Below, one piece after another: positions 50,971 to 63,200 of a DNA stretch of 64,000 nt. Source of the stretch: Acanthosepion pharaonis. Taxonomy: Eukaryota; Mollusca; Cephalopoda; Sepiida; Sepiidae. The stretch lies in assembly GCA_903632075.3 (NCBI GenBank), contig CAHIKZ030005492.1:1577001-1641000 (forward strand). Reading direction: 5' to 3'. The notes under the pieces are model-generated. The model did not search any database. It saw only the letters and a program-made list of their open reading frames with translations, and was not told the DNA's origin. The position numbers were made by a program, and so were the translations under genes. How positions within the stretch are numbered: position 1 is the stretch's first letter; each line of letters starts with the position of its first letter.

Positions 50971-53715
50971 ACTTTTACCATAATGAATCCAATGGAGATT
51001 TTTTAATGAAGTTTGTGAACTTAGTTTTCTCTAGTAGGATGCAGTCAAAAAAATGTTAAAACTATCTTACCCATAAATTTTATTATAAATCAGAACTTAC
51101 ATTTCAGTAAAAATATGAAAATAACTGCATCTCATAACAACTGTCTACATATATGCAAGTAGAATATTCATAATTTCCCCAGAATTTCTTTTTTAAATTT
51201 ATTTTTACTCAAATATTATTAACAAAAAATTTGTATTAAAAGGAGGAAAATTGTCCAACATAATTTATCTATCTGCCTGCAATTTCAATTAAAATATATT
51301 AACATTTTTGACTTGTACTTATTTAATGTGAGAGTTGTAGAAAACCTCTCAACTATTCTTAAAACACATGACACAAACAAAACAAAATTACTGCTTAGAC
51401 TTCAGTGTACATAAGTTTGACGCCCTTGACAAGAAGAGTACCCAACCATAGCCATGTCCAGACAAATGTAAGACTTTTACTTATATAAGAATACACAAAA
51501 CTTTCCTTGCTCTCTGCTATCACATCACTCAAGCAAGAAAGTGTGAAGCCGTAGTAAACTAAATACTTTAGACAGTCACCAAGCAGAGAGTAAAACCAGT
51601 AGAAACATAATTGAACTATGACAGAAAATCAACGGCATTCTTTGGTTATTCAGCGAAGTCCCACAGTTGTTGATTGGAAGAAAAGTTAGATAGGATTTGG
51701 GGGTAGGATTAAGGGGAAGACAGTTCTTTTAGAATTGAATTGTTTAGGAAAATAAATAGTAGTGAAGGGTGAAAAGTGAAATGGAATGTGCCAGATTCAA
51801 TGAGTTTTGCTATCGATCAAAGATCAGCATTTGAACAAGAGAAACAAGAAGAAAAATGTCTACTGCAGTGTTGTTATTGTTGTTGTAGCATTCTCAGTCA
51901 ACAGAATTAAAGAGGAAAAACTCTGAAGGAGATCAGTCAGATATCATAAAAAAGGTACTTAGGAAATAAATGACAAAGAATCAATAAAACCTTTGGAGGA
52001 TAGAAAGATTAAAACCATTCTGATAATTAAATACATTTTACATGATAATAAGTCAACACATTCTTGTTGTTTCTTGAGAGACAGTGAAGACACAGTGATA
52101 TTGTATAAAACTACTCAACTTAAAATAATTCTGAAACATAAGCATACAAATATAAGGTGCTTGATGTTAAACTTGAAACCCTTGATTGACAATTTTTATG
52201 GAAAACCTACTTGCAAATGTCATATTTATAGTAGTGAAGGACATTATCAAATGAAGGCTTTGACAGTTGATCTACAAAAAATGCCTATATTATGTTGACT
52301 ACTTTCTTTTAATGGAATCTATAATCATAGAAGACAGGTTCTAATTATTTTGTATCCTTGAAATTTATTTTGGAATACAAAATATAAACAAAATAATCAG
52401 TTTGAAAAAAAATTGGTATATGTTGGGTAAGCTTTATTCAGAATTTGAGACAGAATTAAATGTTTGAAAAATAGCAGCATTGGCAAAAAAAAGAAAAAAA
52501 AACATTTCAAAAGCTATCCTAACAAAATATAGATATGAAAAAAATATGAAGCTGTTTCATAATTTTTATTTTTTAGTTATTGTTAAGAATGCCAGAGAAA
52601 AGCACCTGTCAAACTCACCTTGAAGATAAACCTATAATTTCTTTTACTTTAAATTTCTAACAAATCTATAACAAATTGTTGTTTTTTATTCTGTAAAGTA
52701 ATAAATAGAAGTAATATGGCAACTTCTCTAAGACAGCAGTGTAGACTTTACTCATTTTTTCTTGATAGTTGCCTTTTGTTTTGTTACCTAAATAGCATCT
52801 TCAGGAATTAAAAAAAGCATCAACAACCTTTTGTAACTTGGTTCAATCATTTTTTGACAAGAATGGAATAAATTACGTTTCAACACATTGTTCTATACCT
52901 GAGAGCCTTAATTCCAAAATGATCTAACTTGTAAAAAGAAAGTTACCATTTTTTTCTAATAATAGTAAAAAAAACAAACAAACAAACAAACAAAAAAAAC
53001 AAAAAACAGACTCCTTCAACCAAGAAGATTTCACATAAAAGAGAACAAATGCTTTAGTAAGATTTCCCAACACAGATATAAAAAAAAAACTCGTCAGGTA
53101 ATAAAAAGAAGTTCTTTTGAGAAAATATATCTTAATACTGAAAGCTGAAAATGAAGCACCATGTGACAATCATCACTGATTCTTGGTTTATACAGAAAAA
53201 AGTAAGTACTTCAGTACAAGTGCTGGAAGCAAGAGATTTCGATTACTACTGAGGTTGATAACATTGTAGAGAAATTACCTCAAGGGGATTTAAAGAAAAT
53301 AGGGTTTAATATAAAACAAGAGTGAAAGTGAAAATAGTAAAACTATATATTAAAAAAGAAATGAAATAAAAGTGCTACTAATCTATTCTCAGATTATGGT
53401 AGAGAAAATGAAATTTATATTGTTTTTCCAGTACTTTGATTTGTGCAAACTAGCTACATAATACTGATTTCTTAGAGTTAGGTGAATGAATCCAAAGCAA
53501 GGAACATGGAAATAAACATGATGAAAAGCAAAAGCTAATTTCCAAAATCAGTCACAGGCAACAAGACTTGTCAATTCAAGACAGCAAGAAATAACAAAAT
53601 TTTGTAAAGGAGAATACAAAAGGAGTGTCTGAAAAGTACGGAGATGATAAATCAGGTACAAATAAGAAATATAAAATTCATACTAAAATAAGCTAAGAAA
53701 ATTCCCTATATATAT

Positions 53716-53738
53716 AGGTGTGTGTGTGTGTGTGTATG
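53716..53738. repeat. (TG)n microsatellite
   Basis: About 11 TG units. Confidence 0.9.
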
Positions 53739-56587
53739 TTGAAATAAGTGATTTGCACAGACACTACATTTGAGAGAGAGGAATACAAATAGCACCCAAG
53801 AAAAAATAAACAATAACATAAATTTTCTGTTATAGATTTTTGTCAACACACTACCTTGATATTTAAATGAATTTTGAAAAGCTCATTTTCTTATAATTCC
53901 ATAACTATATTATGTAGGGAGAGCAGAGATTGAGGCAAACAGTTTCTAACTTTTAATTGATTGAAAGGTCATTCAAGATTGCAGGAAGTTGAATTTCATT
54001 CTAATTACCAAAGGGCCTATATATGAGGGAGTGATGAAAAGTTTTTGGCTCAAACCACTTCCCAAAATCTGATCAAATAAACAAATAGAATTTTTATTGT
54101 ATGCAAAGGTGGGGGTAGGCTTCTTGTTCAGGTTAAGAAATTTTAGCACCCAATCATAAATGACAAGAGTTTAGATATAAAACAAATATTAAGAAACAGT
54201 TTGATCTAAGTGAACAAAATGAAATCAGGACTTATAAAAAGCATCAAAATATATAAACAATTGGTAGAGTCTACTCTATTAAGTCTATGACATTGTGACT
54301 GTAAAAAATAATAGACAAATTAGTACTTAATTTATTACTGTAAAAATAACACTAACTTTTTAGAAAGTAAAAAAATATCTTTATATCTCTTATTAGTGGC
54401 AAGTTATTGATGCTACTCTCAATAGAAATGAATAATATTTCTTTGAGATATCTAACATGCATTGTGAGGTTTTAGCAATAAAGTATATAGCTTATGGTTT
54501 TTAACTAGCAACAAAAGTTAATCTTTGGCAAAAATCATCTAATATCAGAATCCTTTTAAAGATAGTGAGAGAAACTTTTCATTATGCACAATTGTCAATA
54601 AAACTAATGAAAACCTGTCAAGAAAATAAAGAAAATGACTATTCTCTTAAAAAGTTATCTCAAATATAGGTGACTAATGTGGAAATTTGGGTTTTATAAG
54701 CAGTCTATTAATAAAGTATCACTTATCCATCTTTGATTCAATTGTTGTCAAACTCTGGAACAAAACTGACTACCACTTATATAAATTAATAAATGTAATT
54801 CTTTAGTTTTCTGTTAATTTTAAAGAGCACTGAATGCCAAGGATGACTGGCATTTTTTTTTTTTTACTATCACTATTGTTGATATAAAAATTGAGGCAAG
54901 AAGCACTTCCATTTTCTCATTCAAGTTGTAAACTGATCTTTTTCTGTAATAAACAAAATTGTAAGTAGCTTTAAAATATTTCAAGTAAAATTTAACTCAA
55001 ATACTCAAATAATGTTTGACTTGGTCTAAAACTTTGTTTAACTCTTGTTTTTATTTTTTTTTTATTGTTAAAGTATCAAGTTTCTACTTTCTTAGAAACA
55101 CAAATCTTAAAACCAAAAAACAATTAATATAGAAGACATCAAAAGTTTAATATTGTAGAGACTAACTTATAAGTAAAATGGTAATTGTAAGATTTTATAA
55201 AAATTATAATTGTAAGATGAATAACTTGGAAGTTTACACTATTTCTTTTCTGCTTAACACAAACTCATCATAAATACAAATTTTGTATTAAGAGTATTTT
55301 CTAAATATATAATATTCAAAGTCTAAGTTTTATCACTAATCTGTTTCAGTGGACCATGGAGAAGTTTTGATAAATTCATTTTAATCTTTTGAACATTTAA
55401 CAATTTTAGCATTAAAAAGCAAAGAAAAATTTTTCATTTTTAAAAATAAAATTTTTCCTAAAGTATTGAAAATTTCAATCAGTTTTAATTGTAAAATGAT
55501 TAAAAACAATAAAAAAAAGCAAAATCCATTTTCATTTTCAAAAACATGTTAATCACTTCTGCTTAACATTTGTATATCTGTGCACTTTGCTTAGGATTAA
55601 AGTGTTGCTTCTTGATATTTATGTCTAATTGAAAACTATTGGACACACAATATAAGGAGGAAAGGAGTGATGAAAGAAAGATAGGAAGAGAGAAAGAAAT
55701 TTCAATAAAGAAGATAAGTGTGAAGAAAAGATGAAGACAAAAGAAAGAGAGGGAGACCAGCTGCAGTCTTTAGTTGTATTACTCTTGTTTCTTGTAGGTT
55801 AAGCTTAAATTTATTTTCTTTTGAAGCTTGACTTACACCTGAGGTAGATAGGTAGATACTATAATTTGAAATAAGTTTTGAATTGATATCTGATGTTAGT
55901 TGTCAAAGCAAATTGATACAAATTAGACAAGACATCTCAATGATTTAAAAAAAACAAAAAAAACAAAAAAAAAACAACATTGTGAGTTTGTAATTCTTAA
56001 TACTTTAGAAAATGTTTTATTTTTAAAAATGAAAGACTTCTTTTAATGCTAAAATTGTTAAATGTTCAAAAGATTAACATAAAAATTAATTTATCAAAAC
56101 TTATTTTTATGAACATAACTGAAATATTCCAAACATTCACAATCATAATTCATGAAAAACAAAAACATTACCTTACATACATTATGAGTTGTGATAATTT
56201 AAAAGAACAGATATTGTCAGAATTGTCTTTTAGAACAAATGTTTAAAGTATACAAATTCTTTTATGTACAGATTTTTTTATACTTATAATATTAAAATCT
56301 CATTAATTGGAATATATTAAAAGCAGCAGCATTTAAGAAACTCGAAATGAAAGAAAAACAAACTAATCAGTTTTCCTAAGCATCCACATTAGCCTGAACA
56401 CTTTCAATACTTCCAAGATTGTATATAACAATTTAAAATAGTATTAAAATTAAGGTATTTGAATTTGGGAAATTCATAGCAATTTAATTAAATGACAAAA
56501 ATCCTCCTCAGATTTTAACCAAATGTGAAAGTATGAAACCTGTATGTCATCAGTCATAATTAAAGAGTAATTATGTTGAAAACTTAA

Positions 56588-56706
56588 GCTTTAGGCATTG
56601 TAAGGGGAATTAAAGGTGAAAAAAAATGCAAGAGACCAGGAAACAACACTTTGATCCTAAGCAACTAGTACCTTTAGGCATTGTAAGGGGAATTAAAGGT
56701 GAAAAA
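56588..56706. repeat. Short direct repeat pair
   Basis: A 30-odd-base unit starting tttaggcattgtaagggg and continuing aattaaaggtgaaaaaa occurs at about 56590 and again at about 56673, some 83 bases apart. The repeats are essentially identical. Confidence 0.85.
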
Positions 56707-57359
56707 ATGCCATGGTTAACATTATTTTTATAGATTTTATTTCTGGAATCATGAAAATGCATACTTCAAATGAGTTTTGAGTGGCATATGAGTGTTATTA
56801 GCTAATTACAATTGGTAAAGGTCAAATATGAATTTAATTTATAAAATCTACTTTGTTAAATAATATTCATAAGTACATATATATACATAAATATAAAACA
56901 AAGAAAATAGTTCAATTTAAGAATGATGAGAAGAAAACAACTACTAAATTCATAAGGAGGATGGAGAGAATTTAAAGACCTAATGAGTAAAGGCAAATTT
57001 CAAGTTCATTTAAGAAAAAAAATGAGATAATTGATGAATATCTTGAAAGATGGCAAAGAATTACTTTTTACCGACAAGAATCCTTCCATAATAAAAATTG
57101 TCAAAATGAATTGTAAAATAGGAGTTGAAAATGGAATTGGCAAACAGAGAGATTTAATTAACCTTTGTTTCAATTTCTTCATATCTGTGGCAGAAAACAC
57201 AGGTGCAAAGATAAAGGTGGCCTAACAAAAGCAGTTAAAAATATAAAAAAAAAAAAGAAAAGAAAAATCTTCCTATTCTAAGAAGCAGAAAAAAAAATTT
57301 TGAATAGGATGAAAAGTGGAAACTGTAAAGTGAAGCATTTTGAACCTTATTTGAAAATT

Positions 57360-57768
57360 TGAAGTGTAAGCGTTCTCAAAGCAAATTTGTGGCTTTCACA
57401 ACACAAAGAAAGAAAATCACTTGTAACGCGTCAGGAAAATAACTCTGAACGCCGTAGCCAAAACTGCCCGAATTTTCCTTCCCGAGTCGACAACACCAAC
57501 TGCTTTTATCGGCAGAACCTATTTTTTCCATTCGTCGACAGCCGGGATAGGATGCTCCATAATTTGCATATTAATATACTCTTATAGCAACTCCTGCGAC
57601 GGACTTGTTTCTTTTTTCGTCACAGAATACACGCGACGCACTGTCGCTTGGGTTGACGAGGTAAGTCGCTATAAGAGTTTTGCTGACTACTTTTTTGGCA
57701 ATCCTTCCCGCAAATCGCACACAAAAACACAAACTTTTTCCGGGTACTTGATTATCTCGTTCACTACA
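57360..57768 (-). repeat. 3' LTR of the gypsy-type element
   Basis: 409 bp, reading TGTAGTGAACG to CTTACACTTCA on the minus strand (TG...CA ends). It aligns over its whole length with the other LTR, with roughly 20 differences by eye (about 95% identity). Confidence 0.9.
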
Positions 57769-57994
57769 CTCCCCCTGTCACATAAGTGACACTCATGGTG
57801 GGCCTCTTTATTCTTAAGCTTCTCCGGAGCGGGGCGACTGTTGGAGGAGATTGTGTGTTATATTTTGAGGTTTCTTCTGATCTGACAACCTCATGCACAG
57901 AGTCTTCACCATCTGAAGTGGTGCTAGCCCTACCTCCAATGGTAATTATGTGTTCACTTTCTGAGCACTCACTGCTAGTGTCACTTGTTGACGA

Positions 57995-58870
57995 TCTGTA
58001 CCTACATAGTGACGCAGGTCCTTTATGTGTCTTGGTATGCCATCAACCAGCACAGAACGCGAGTTACTTAGTCCAGTGACATGCCCCACCCGGCACCGGG
58101 TTGTACACCGCTATGTGGAGATTTCACCCACACGCGATCGCCCAAGTCACGGCGCTCGTTTGTTTATCCGTTCAGTTGAACACGTTGTGTCAATGCCTCG
58201 TAGCGGACTTTGTACTGATAAATCATGTTGGCTGGCGAGTTGAGGGCGTATACATTATTGTCTCTCAGAGTAACATTGTACCAATACACCGCCTCCATTA
58301 TGGAACACTGCTTCCTAGCAGCGATTCTTTTGATGCTCCGATGACATCGCCGATTATGCCATTCCCTGATGGGACATACGGCGCAGCGAAATCTGAGGTG
58401 TACTCCCACGAAGCCACAAAATCTTTGAATAGTTCACCGCGGAATGCAGTGTCGATTTGTCAGTGAGGAGTTCCATCGGAGGTCCACGTTCAAAGAACAA
58501 TGACCCCAAGTGGTCAATGACGCTATGAATCCTGTCGACGCAGACGCCGCCAAATAGTGAACTGGGTTGGGCCACAATCAATCAGGGTTAAATAGTGATG
58601 TCCGTTATAATGGGTGATGTCCATTCCAACACGGTGCCACACCTTGCTTACACTCACTGGTCCTTTTTGCCATTGCACAGGTGCTGGGTCGATGGACTGA
58701 CACTCCTTGCATCCTCTGACCACTGCCCTGACAGCAGCTTTGGATACGGAGGGATAAATCTGCCTCACGAAATATAAGGTCCGTTTTACACCAGGATGTC
58801 CGCTTTGGCAATGCACAGATTTTAGTAAATCCGAGTTTGATGTTTCCAACTCCCTGGCTTCTGAGAGCCT
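57995..58870 (-). pseudogene. Integrase of the gypsy-type element, frameshifted
   Basis: The minus strand starts in the zinc-binding domain: CQSGHPGVKRTLYFVRQIYP, then RGCKECQSIDP (H-H-C-C type). The catalytic core has KVWHRVGMDITHYNGHHYLT with the first Asp. After a frameshift comes FERGPPMELLTDKSTLHS, where the second Asp is in T-D-K rather than the usual T-D-N. Further on, VHLRFRCAVCP, REWHNRRCHRSIKRIAARK and YWYNVTLRDN mark the end of the core. These lie in different frames, so no intact protein is made. It joins directly to protease on its upstream side. Confidence 0.85.
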
Positions 58871-59080
58871 TTCCATCAGCCGTTAGTACATCCATCTTTT
58901 CTCTGCTCCACTGTCGGCAAATTGAACCGTTGGTGAGTGACCGAGAGCAACCCGAATCTATTAACGCGGTACGCGTTATTCCATTGATGCGTATCTTAAT
59001 CACAGGGAGCGCCACTTTCATGCTCGGTGCGAGGAAGAGACTGGCACTGACGTCGCGTCCCCCATTCCATTTCCCGGGCA
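58836..59080 (-). pseudogene. Retropepsin-like protease of the gypsy-type element, truncated
   Basis: The minus-strand frame contains MKVALPVIKIRINGITRTAL followed by IDSGCSRSLTNG, an aspartic protease active site of the D-S-G type. It then runs VLTADGKALRSQGVGNIKLG, the usual flap region. After this the frame enters integrase sequence out of frame, marking a deletion junction at about 58835-58850. The reverse transcriptase and RNase H that should follow are absent. Confidence 0.82.
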
Positions 59081-59830
59081 CTTAGAGGCAATATGACCTA
59101 CTTTCTGACATTGAAAGCATCAGATCGAGACGCGTTTTCGCGCCCGACCGCCGCGCAATTCTTCGCGTTGATAGCGGCAGTCTCTGGCAAAATGATTCGC
59201 CCAGAGCACCGATAGCAGGTGGCAACGCCATGGTGACGAATGGCTGGGGTCGGACCTTCTTTGACTTCAATTGGTTGAATAACTGCGCCACTGGTTCATC
59301 AGCCTCTTTTTTCGTCAATCATGACAGCACGGGCTCTGGTCAACAATTGATTGAGTGTCAGGTCTTCCATTCTGGATGATGCACGGAGTATCTGCTTAAC
59401 ATGACTGGGCAATCCAGAAACGAAGGCACATATCATCCATTCTTCAGGAAGCGGTGCGATTGGAACGGCGAGCTTCTTTAATTCTGCCAAATATACGTCT
59501 ACTGTCTCGCTTAGTCGCAGACGCCATGCCTGGAATTGGTCGAGGCCATTTAACTGGTCCAGTTCCAAACGCGGTTAGTAGAGCATGCTTTATTTGCTCA
59601 ATGTCGCTTTTTCTGTTCTTTACTCAGCTGCCTATACACAGCAAGGGAACCGCCATTCAATCTCAGAGGAAGAATCCGATCAATCTTCGATATCTCGCAT
59701 AATTGCAGACCAGTTCCACCTTTTCAATCCATTCAACCACAGACTGTCCACTAGTATCACCACTGAATTCGGGGATCAGTTTTTATATCGAATGGTCTTT
59801 CCGCCATCTGCGAGAGACAAAGTAAATGCT
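59076..59830 (-). pseudogene. Gag with zinc knuckles, frameshifted
   Basis: Minus-strand pieces in three frames are PEFSGDTSGQSVVEWIEKVE near the start, then LDQFQAWRLRLSETVDVYLA and APLPEEWMICAFVSGLPSHV (about 59300-59568). Two knuckles follow. The first is decayed, around HFARDCRYQ. The second is perfect: CFQCQKVGHIASKCPGN (C-x2-C-x4-H-x4-C) at about 59076-59126. The order is that of a retrotransposon capsid-nucleocapsid protein. Several frameshifts disrupt it. Confidence 0.83.
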
Positions 59831-59839
59831 GAAATAGCT

Positions 59840-60251
59840 TGAAGTGTAAGCATTCTCAAAGCAAATTTGTGGCTTTCACAACACAAAGAAAGAAAATCAC
59901 TTTGTAACGTCAGGAAAATAACTCACGAATGCCGTAGCCAAAACTGCCCGAATTTTCCTTCCCGAGTCGACAACACCAACTGCTTTTATCGGCAGAACCT
60001 ATTTTTTTCCATTCGTTGACAGCCGGGATAGGATGCTCCATAATTTGCATATTAATATACTCTTATAGCGACTCCTGTGACGGACTTGTTTCTTTTTTCG
60101 TCACAGAATACACGCGACGCACTGTCGCTTGGGTTGATGAGGTAAGTCGCTATAAGAGTTTTGCTGACTACTTTTTGGCAATCCCTTCCCGGCAAATCGC
60201 ACACAAAACACAAACTTTTTTCCAGGGTACTTGATTATCTCGTTCACTACA
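59840..60251 (-). repeat. 5' LTR of the gypsy-type element
   Basis: 412 bp, the same unit as 57360-57768, with the same TG...CA ends. Differences are single-base changes and one- or two-base indels in homopolymers. Confidence 0.9.
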
Positions 60252-60256
60252 AAATT

Positions 60257-63200
60257 GCTGATGTTAACTACTTAAAAAAAATTGTAGATTCTTTGATCCC
60301 CAAAATAAAGTTTTCAAATTTTGAGTGAATGTTAGAACTGCTCAAATACATGAATACATATTTAGTTTTGTATGTATATAAATAGTAAATAATAATTTCA
60401 GGTGAGACCAATTTTAGCTACCCATAACATTTTAACAATATATAAAACAACAAGAAAAAGTCAGATTGAAAAGATAGCACTTAGCAAAAATCCAGTTAAA
60501 AAGAATCATGATTAATGAATGAGTTGCTAATGGTGAAAATATGCATAGGCTAATTAACTCATATAAGCTGTACATGGATGAAGTTAAAAAAAGAATATGG
60601 AAGCAATCTATAACCCTGATTACTTAGTGTAATATTGTGGCTGTCAGCTAGCTCACTCATTGGTTGTTTCTTTGAGCTAGGAACTTATAGAAGGAAGAAC
60701 TCATACAGAAAAATATATTTTCTTATTTGATAAATTGAGTCGGAGAAAATTTCTACTAGGTTTTAGGAGAAAAGAATATTTATTTAACAAAGTAAATTTT
60801 ATAAAGTAATAAACCAAAACTGGAGCTTTCTTAAAACTGATTGCCAATTAAAAAATATTGTAAATTAAAATTTCCCAAGTATGTATCTACCATGATCCTG
60901 CATAACAGTCTGATACAACTCTTCATTCATTTAAACAATGTATGTTGTTTTTAACTTTACACTCATTAGAAACATGTCTTTGCTAACAACATAAAAACAG
61001 AAAGCCAAGCTCTTAAATCTTGAAAATTGTATTAAATATTTTTCTTTAAACTCAGAAAATTACATAAATTCTTTAATTTTATTTTTTTAAATGACTATTT
61101 AAGGACATGCTTTCACTACAACACCTATTGTTGATTTTCAACAGTAAATAATGGAGCTAAAGCTATGAAGAATTGATGGTTGGAAAAATTTCTAAATGTA
61201 AGAGTAAATGGAAAGAAACAAACTTAATAGGTTCTAGTGGCCTGCCTTCTATGATATAAAATTGATCTTATTTTGAATCATGTAAGAAGGGTGTTGTTTT
61301 GTTACAGGATGTGTTCAAATTTCAAAAAGGTCAAAAGTTGAAAAGGTAGAGATTTAAGGTATCCTATCTTCTTTTGTTTCTTCAGATAGTGATCAGAATC
61401 AAGATGAATCTCTCAAGGAATTTATTGGTTCTTTGAATGAATATAAGGGACGATGACATGTCTGGTGTAATGATCTCACAGCAGAAATGGCATACCTGCT
61501 ATTGTTAAATAATATTTTAGCAAACTATTATTTTGAGGGGGAAGTTTATCCCTGGTCTAACTTCCTCAAGTTGACCTTAGGAATCAGATACAAGAGAAAA
61601 GAAAGAAGTCGATTTTGATAGATTCACAAATACACACTGGTGTGACAATGTCAATTTTGATGAAACATTTTAGTGAAAGGCTGATTTTTGTTATGTTTTG
61701 TATTTTTACCATGTGCAAAAATCTATTGTTGAATTTGATTGGCACACTTTAATGTTGTATGTCTGGCAGTCTGTTTTTTCAAATTTTGTTGTGAAAAAAT
61801 CCAGCCGTGAAAATTTTGCTTTTAATTTTCTGGAGGAGGAAATTTGACCAGTACATAAATTTTCCTGATGTTGACCTTTGAGGAAGTTCAATGATGTGCC
61901 ACATGGAGACTTGAATTCGTGTACGTGAACACAATGAAAAATTGTTTTGAAAAGCAAAAACTGATGGAATTTTGTGATGGGGTATTCCCACTGTAATTTC
62001 TGTATATTGTTAATGAGTTGAAAATTTTTGTGACTATGGTTTTACATGCATTCAAATGTTTTAAGTTTAGAATTATTTTGTTAATTGTAATTAACTGACA
62101 AATGATTTTTTTTTTTTTCATTTTTGTAACAGTGTGTGGAATTCTTTTTTTTTTTTATTATTTAAGAGCTGTGTGTGTGTACTTTTGCCTTCATTGGTTG
62201 AAGCATTACGTTGTTAGTTGGTGAATTTTGGGAGTCAATTTTTGTGGAAAAATTAAGTTAATTGTTGTAGAGATAAGTAGATTCAGTCTGCATAGTTTTG
62301 GGTTTATGAATGTGTTTGAGTGCATCCTTGGCACAGGGAGGATTGTCACACTTGGTTATGTAGATAGAAACTCCACAATGTTGGGCAGAGTGGGAGCTGT
62401 ATGCTATGAAGTATTCAGTATCAAATGAATACATCCCTAAAATACCTCTGGGGTCAATGAAGGGCTTTGATAACCAAAAAGGAATTGGTTCAGAGGCTTG
62501 AGGGATTCCAGGTCATGGTAGATGACTAAGGAAAGAAAGCCCTTGTAACCACGGTAGAGCTATTAGTTAGGAGGTGCTGAGTGGGTGTGGTTGTTTGCCA
62601 CGTGGGGGGGGGCAGCCAGGGGCAGTAGGATTTGAGATGGTGAGAGTTGAGTTTTGACACACAGAGGCAGATGGTTATTAATAGTAATTATAGAAAATTA
62701 ATGGTGGTACATATGTGAAGATTTGTTCAAGTAAATCTGGTAATAAGCAATTAGCAAAGTAATTAATTGGTTGTGGTTGAATAAATAGGGTGATAATGAA
62801 CCATGTGTGCTGTGTCACTGTGAGTAGGAAAGAAATGTGGATCATGGTATATTTAAAGTGTAAAATTTAGGTGGCAAGGATGTGACTCAGTTATGGAATT
62901 GGTTGATGCTGTTGCATGAGGCATTTGGGCATGTATTGTGTGATTTTGGGACCAGAACGTTTTTTTTTTTCTGTGAATTGTATGTACATTGCATGTAGTC
63001 TAATGTGAAGAGGCAAGAAATTTTGTTCTCCCCAGGAAAATTGGATTGCAGAGGTGATACCTGCTGACCTGGGTTGAGGTATCATTGGAGAGGTCAAAAA
63101 GTTCATTGTTGGAGTGATTTGTATCCACTCTGTTGTCTGAGGCATTGACCTTTGGTCATGGAAGATAGTGACCAAGAATGGACAAAGGATTGTCTGGTAT

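Larger units (their letters stand above)
51000..57354. other. AT-rich DNA with no recognised gene
   Basis: Apart from (TG)n and a 34-bp direct repeat (56588-56706), nothing is recognised. Short sequences near 53625 and 54024 (ctgaaaagtacgg, tgatgaaaagttttt) look like mariner-style ends but have no partner. Confidence 0.45.
57360..60251 (-). mobile_element. Ty3/gypsy-type LTR retrotransposon lacking reverse transcriptase
   Basis: This 2892-bp element is read on the minus strand. It is bounded by two LTRs and a perfect 5-bp duplication (aaatt at 57355-57359 and 60252-60256). The order gag, zinc knuckle, protease, integrase is clear, but reverse transcriptase and RNase H are missing between protease and integrase. 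The integrase-last order is that of the Ty3/gypsy group. A purine tract, gacagggggag, lies just before the 3' LTR. A primer-binding site was not recognised. The element is far richer in GC than its surroundings. Frameshifts break the frames, so it is non-autonomous. Confidence 0.9.

Noticed and set aside
58164..58466. Overlapping plus-strand frames of up to 121 codons in the GC-rich region.
   Set aside because: They are antisense to the integrase of the LTR element.
62891..63175. A minus-strand frame rich in Pro, Gln and Met that might be a protein exon.
   Set aside because: No similarity was recognised, no convincing splice sites were found, and it lies in a skewed repeat-like block.
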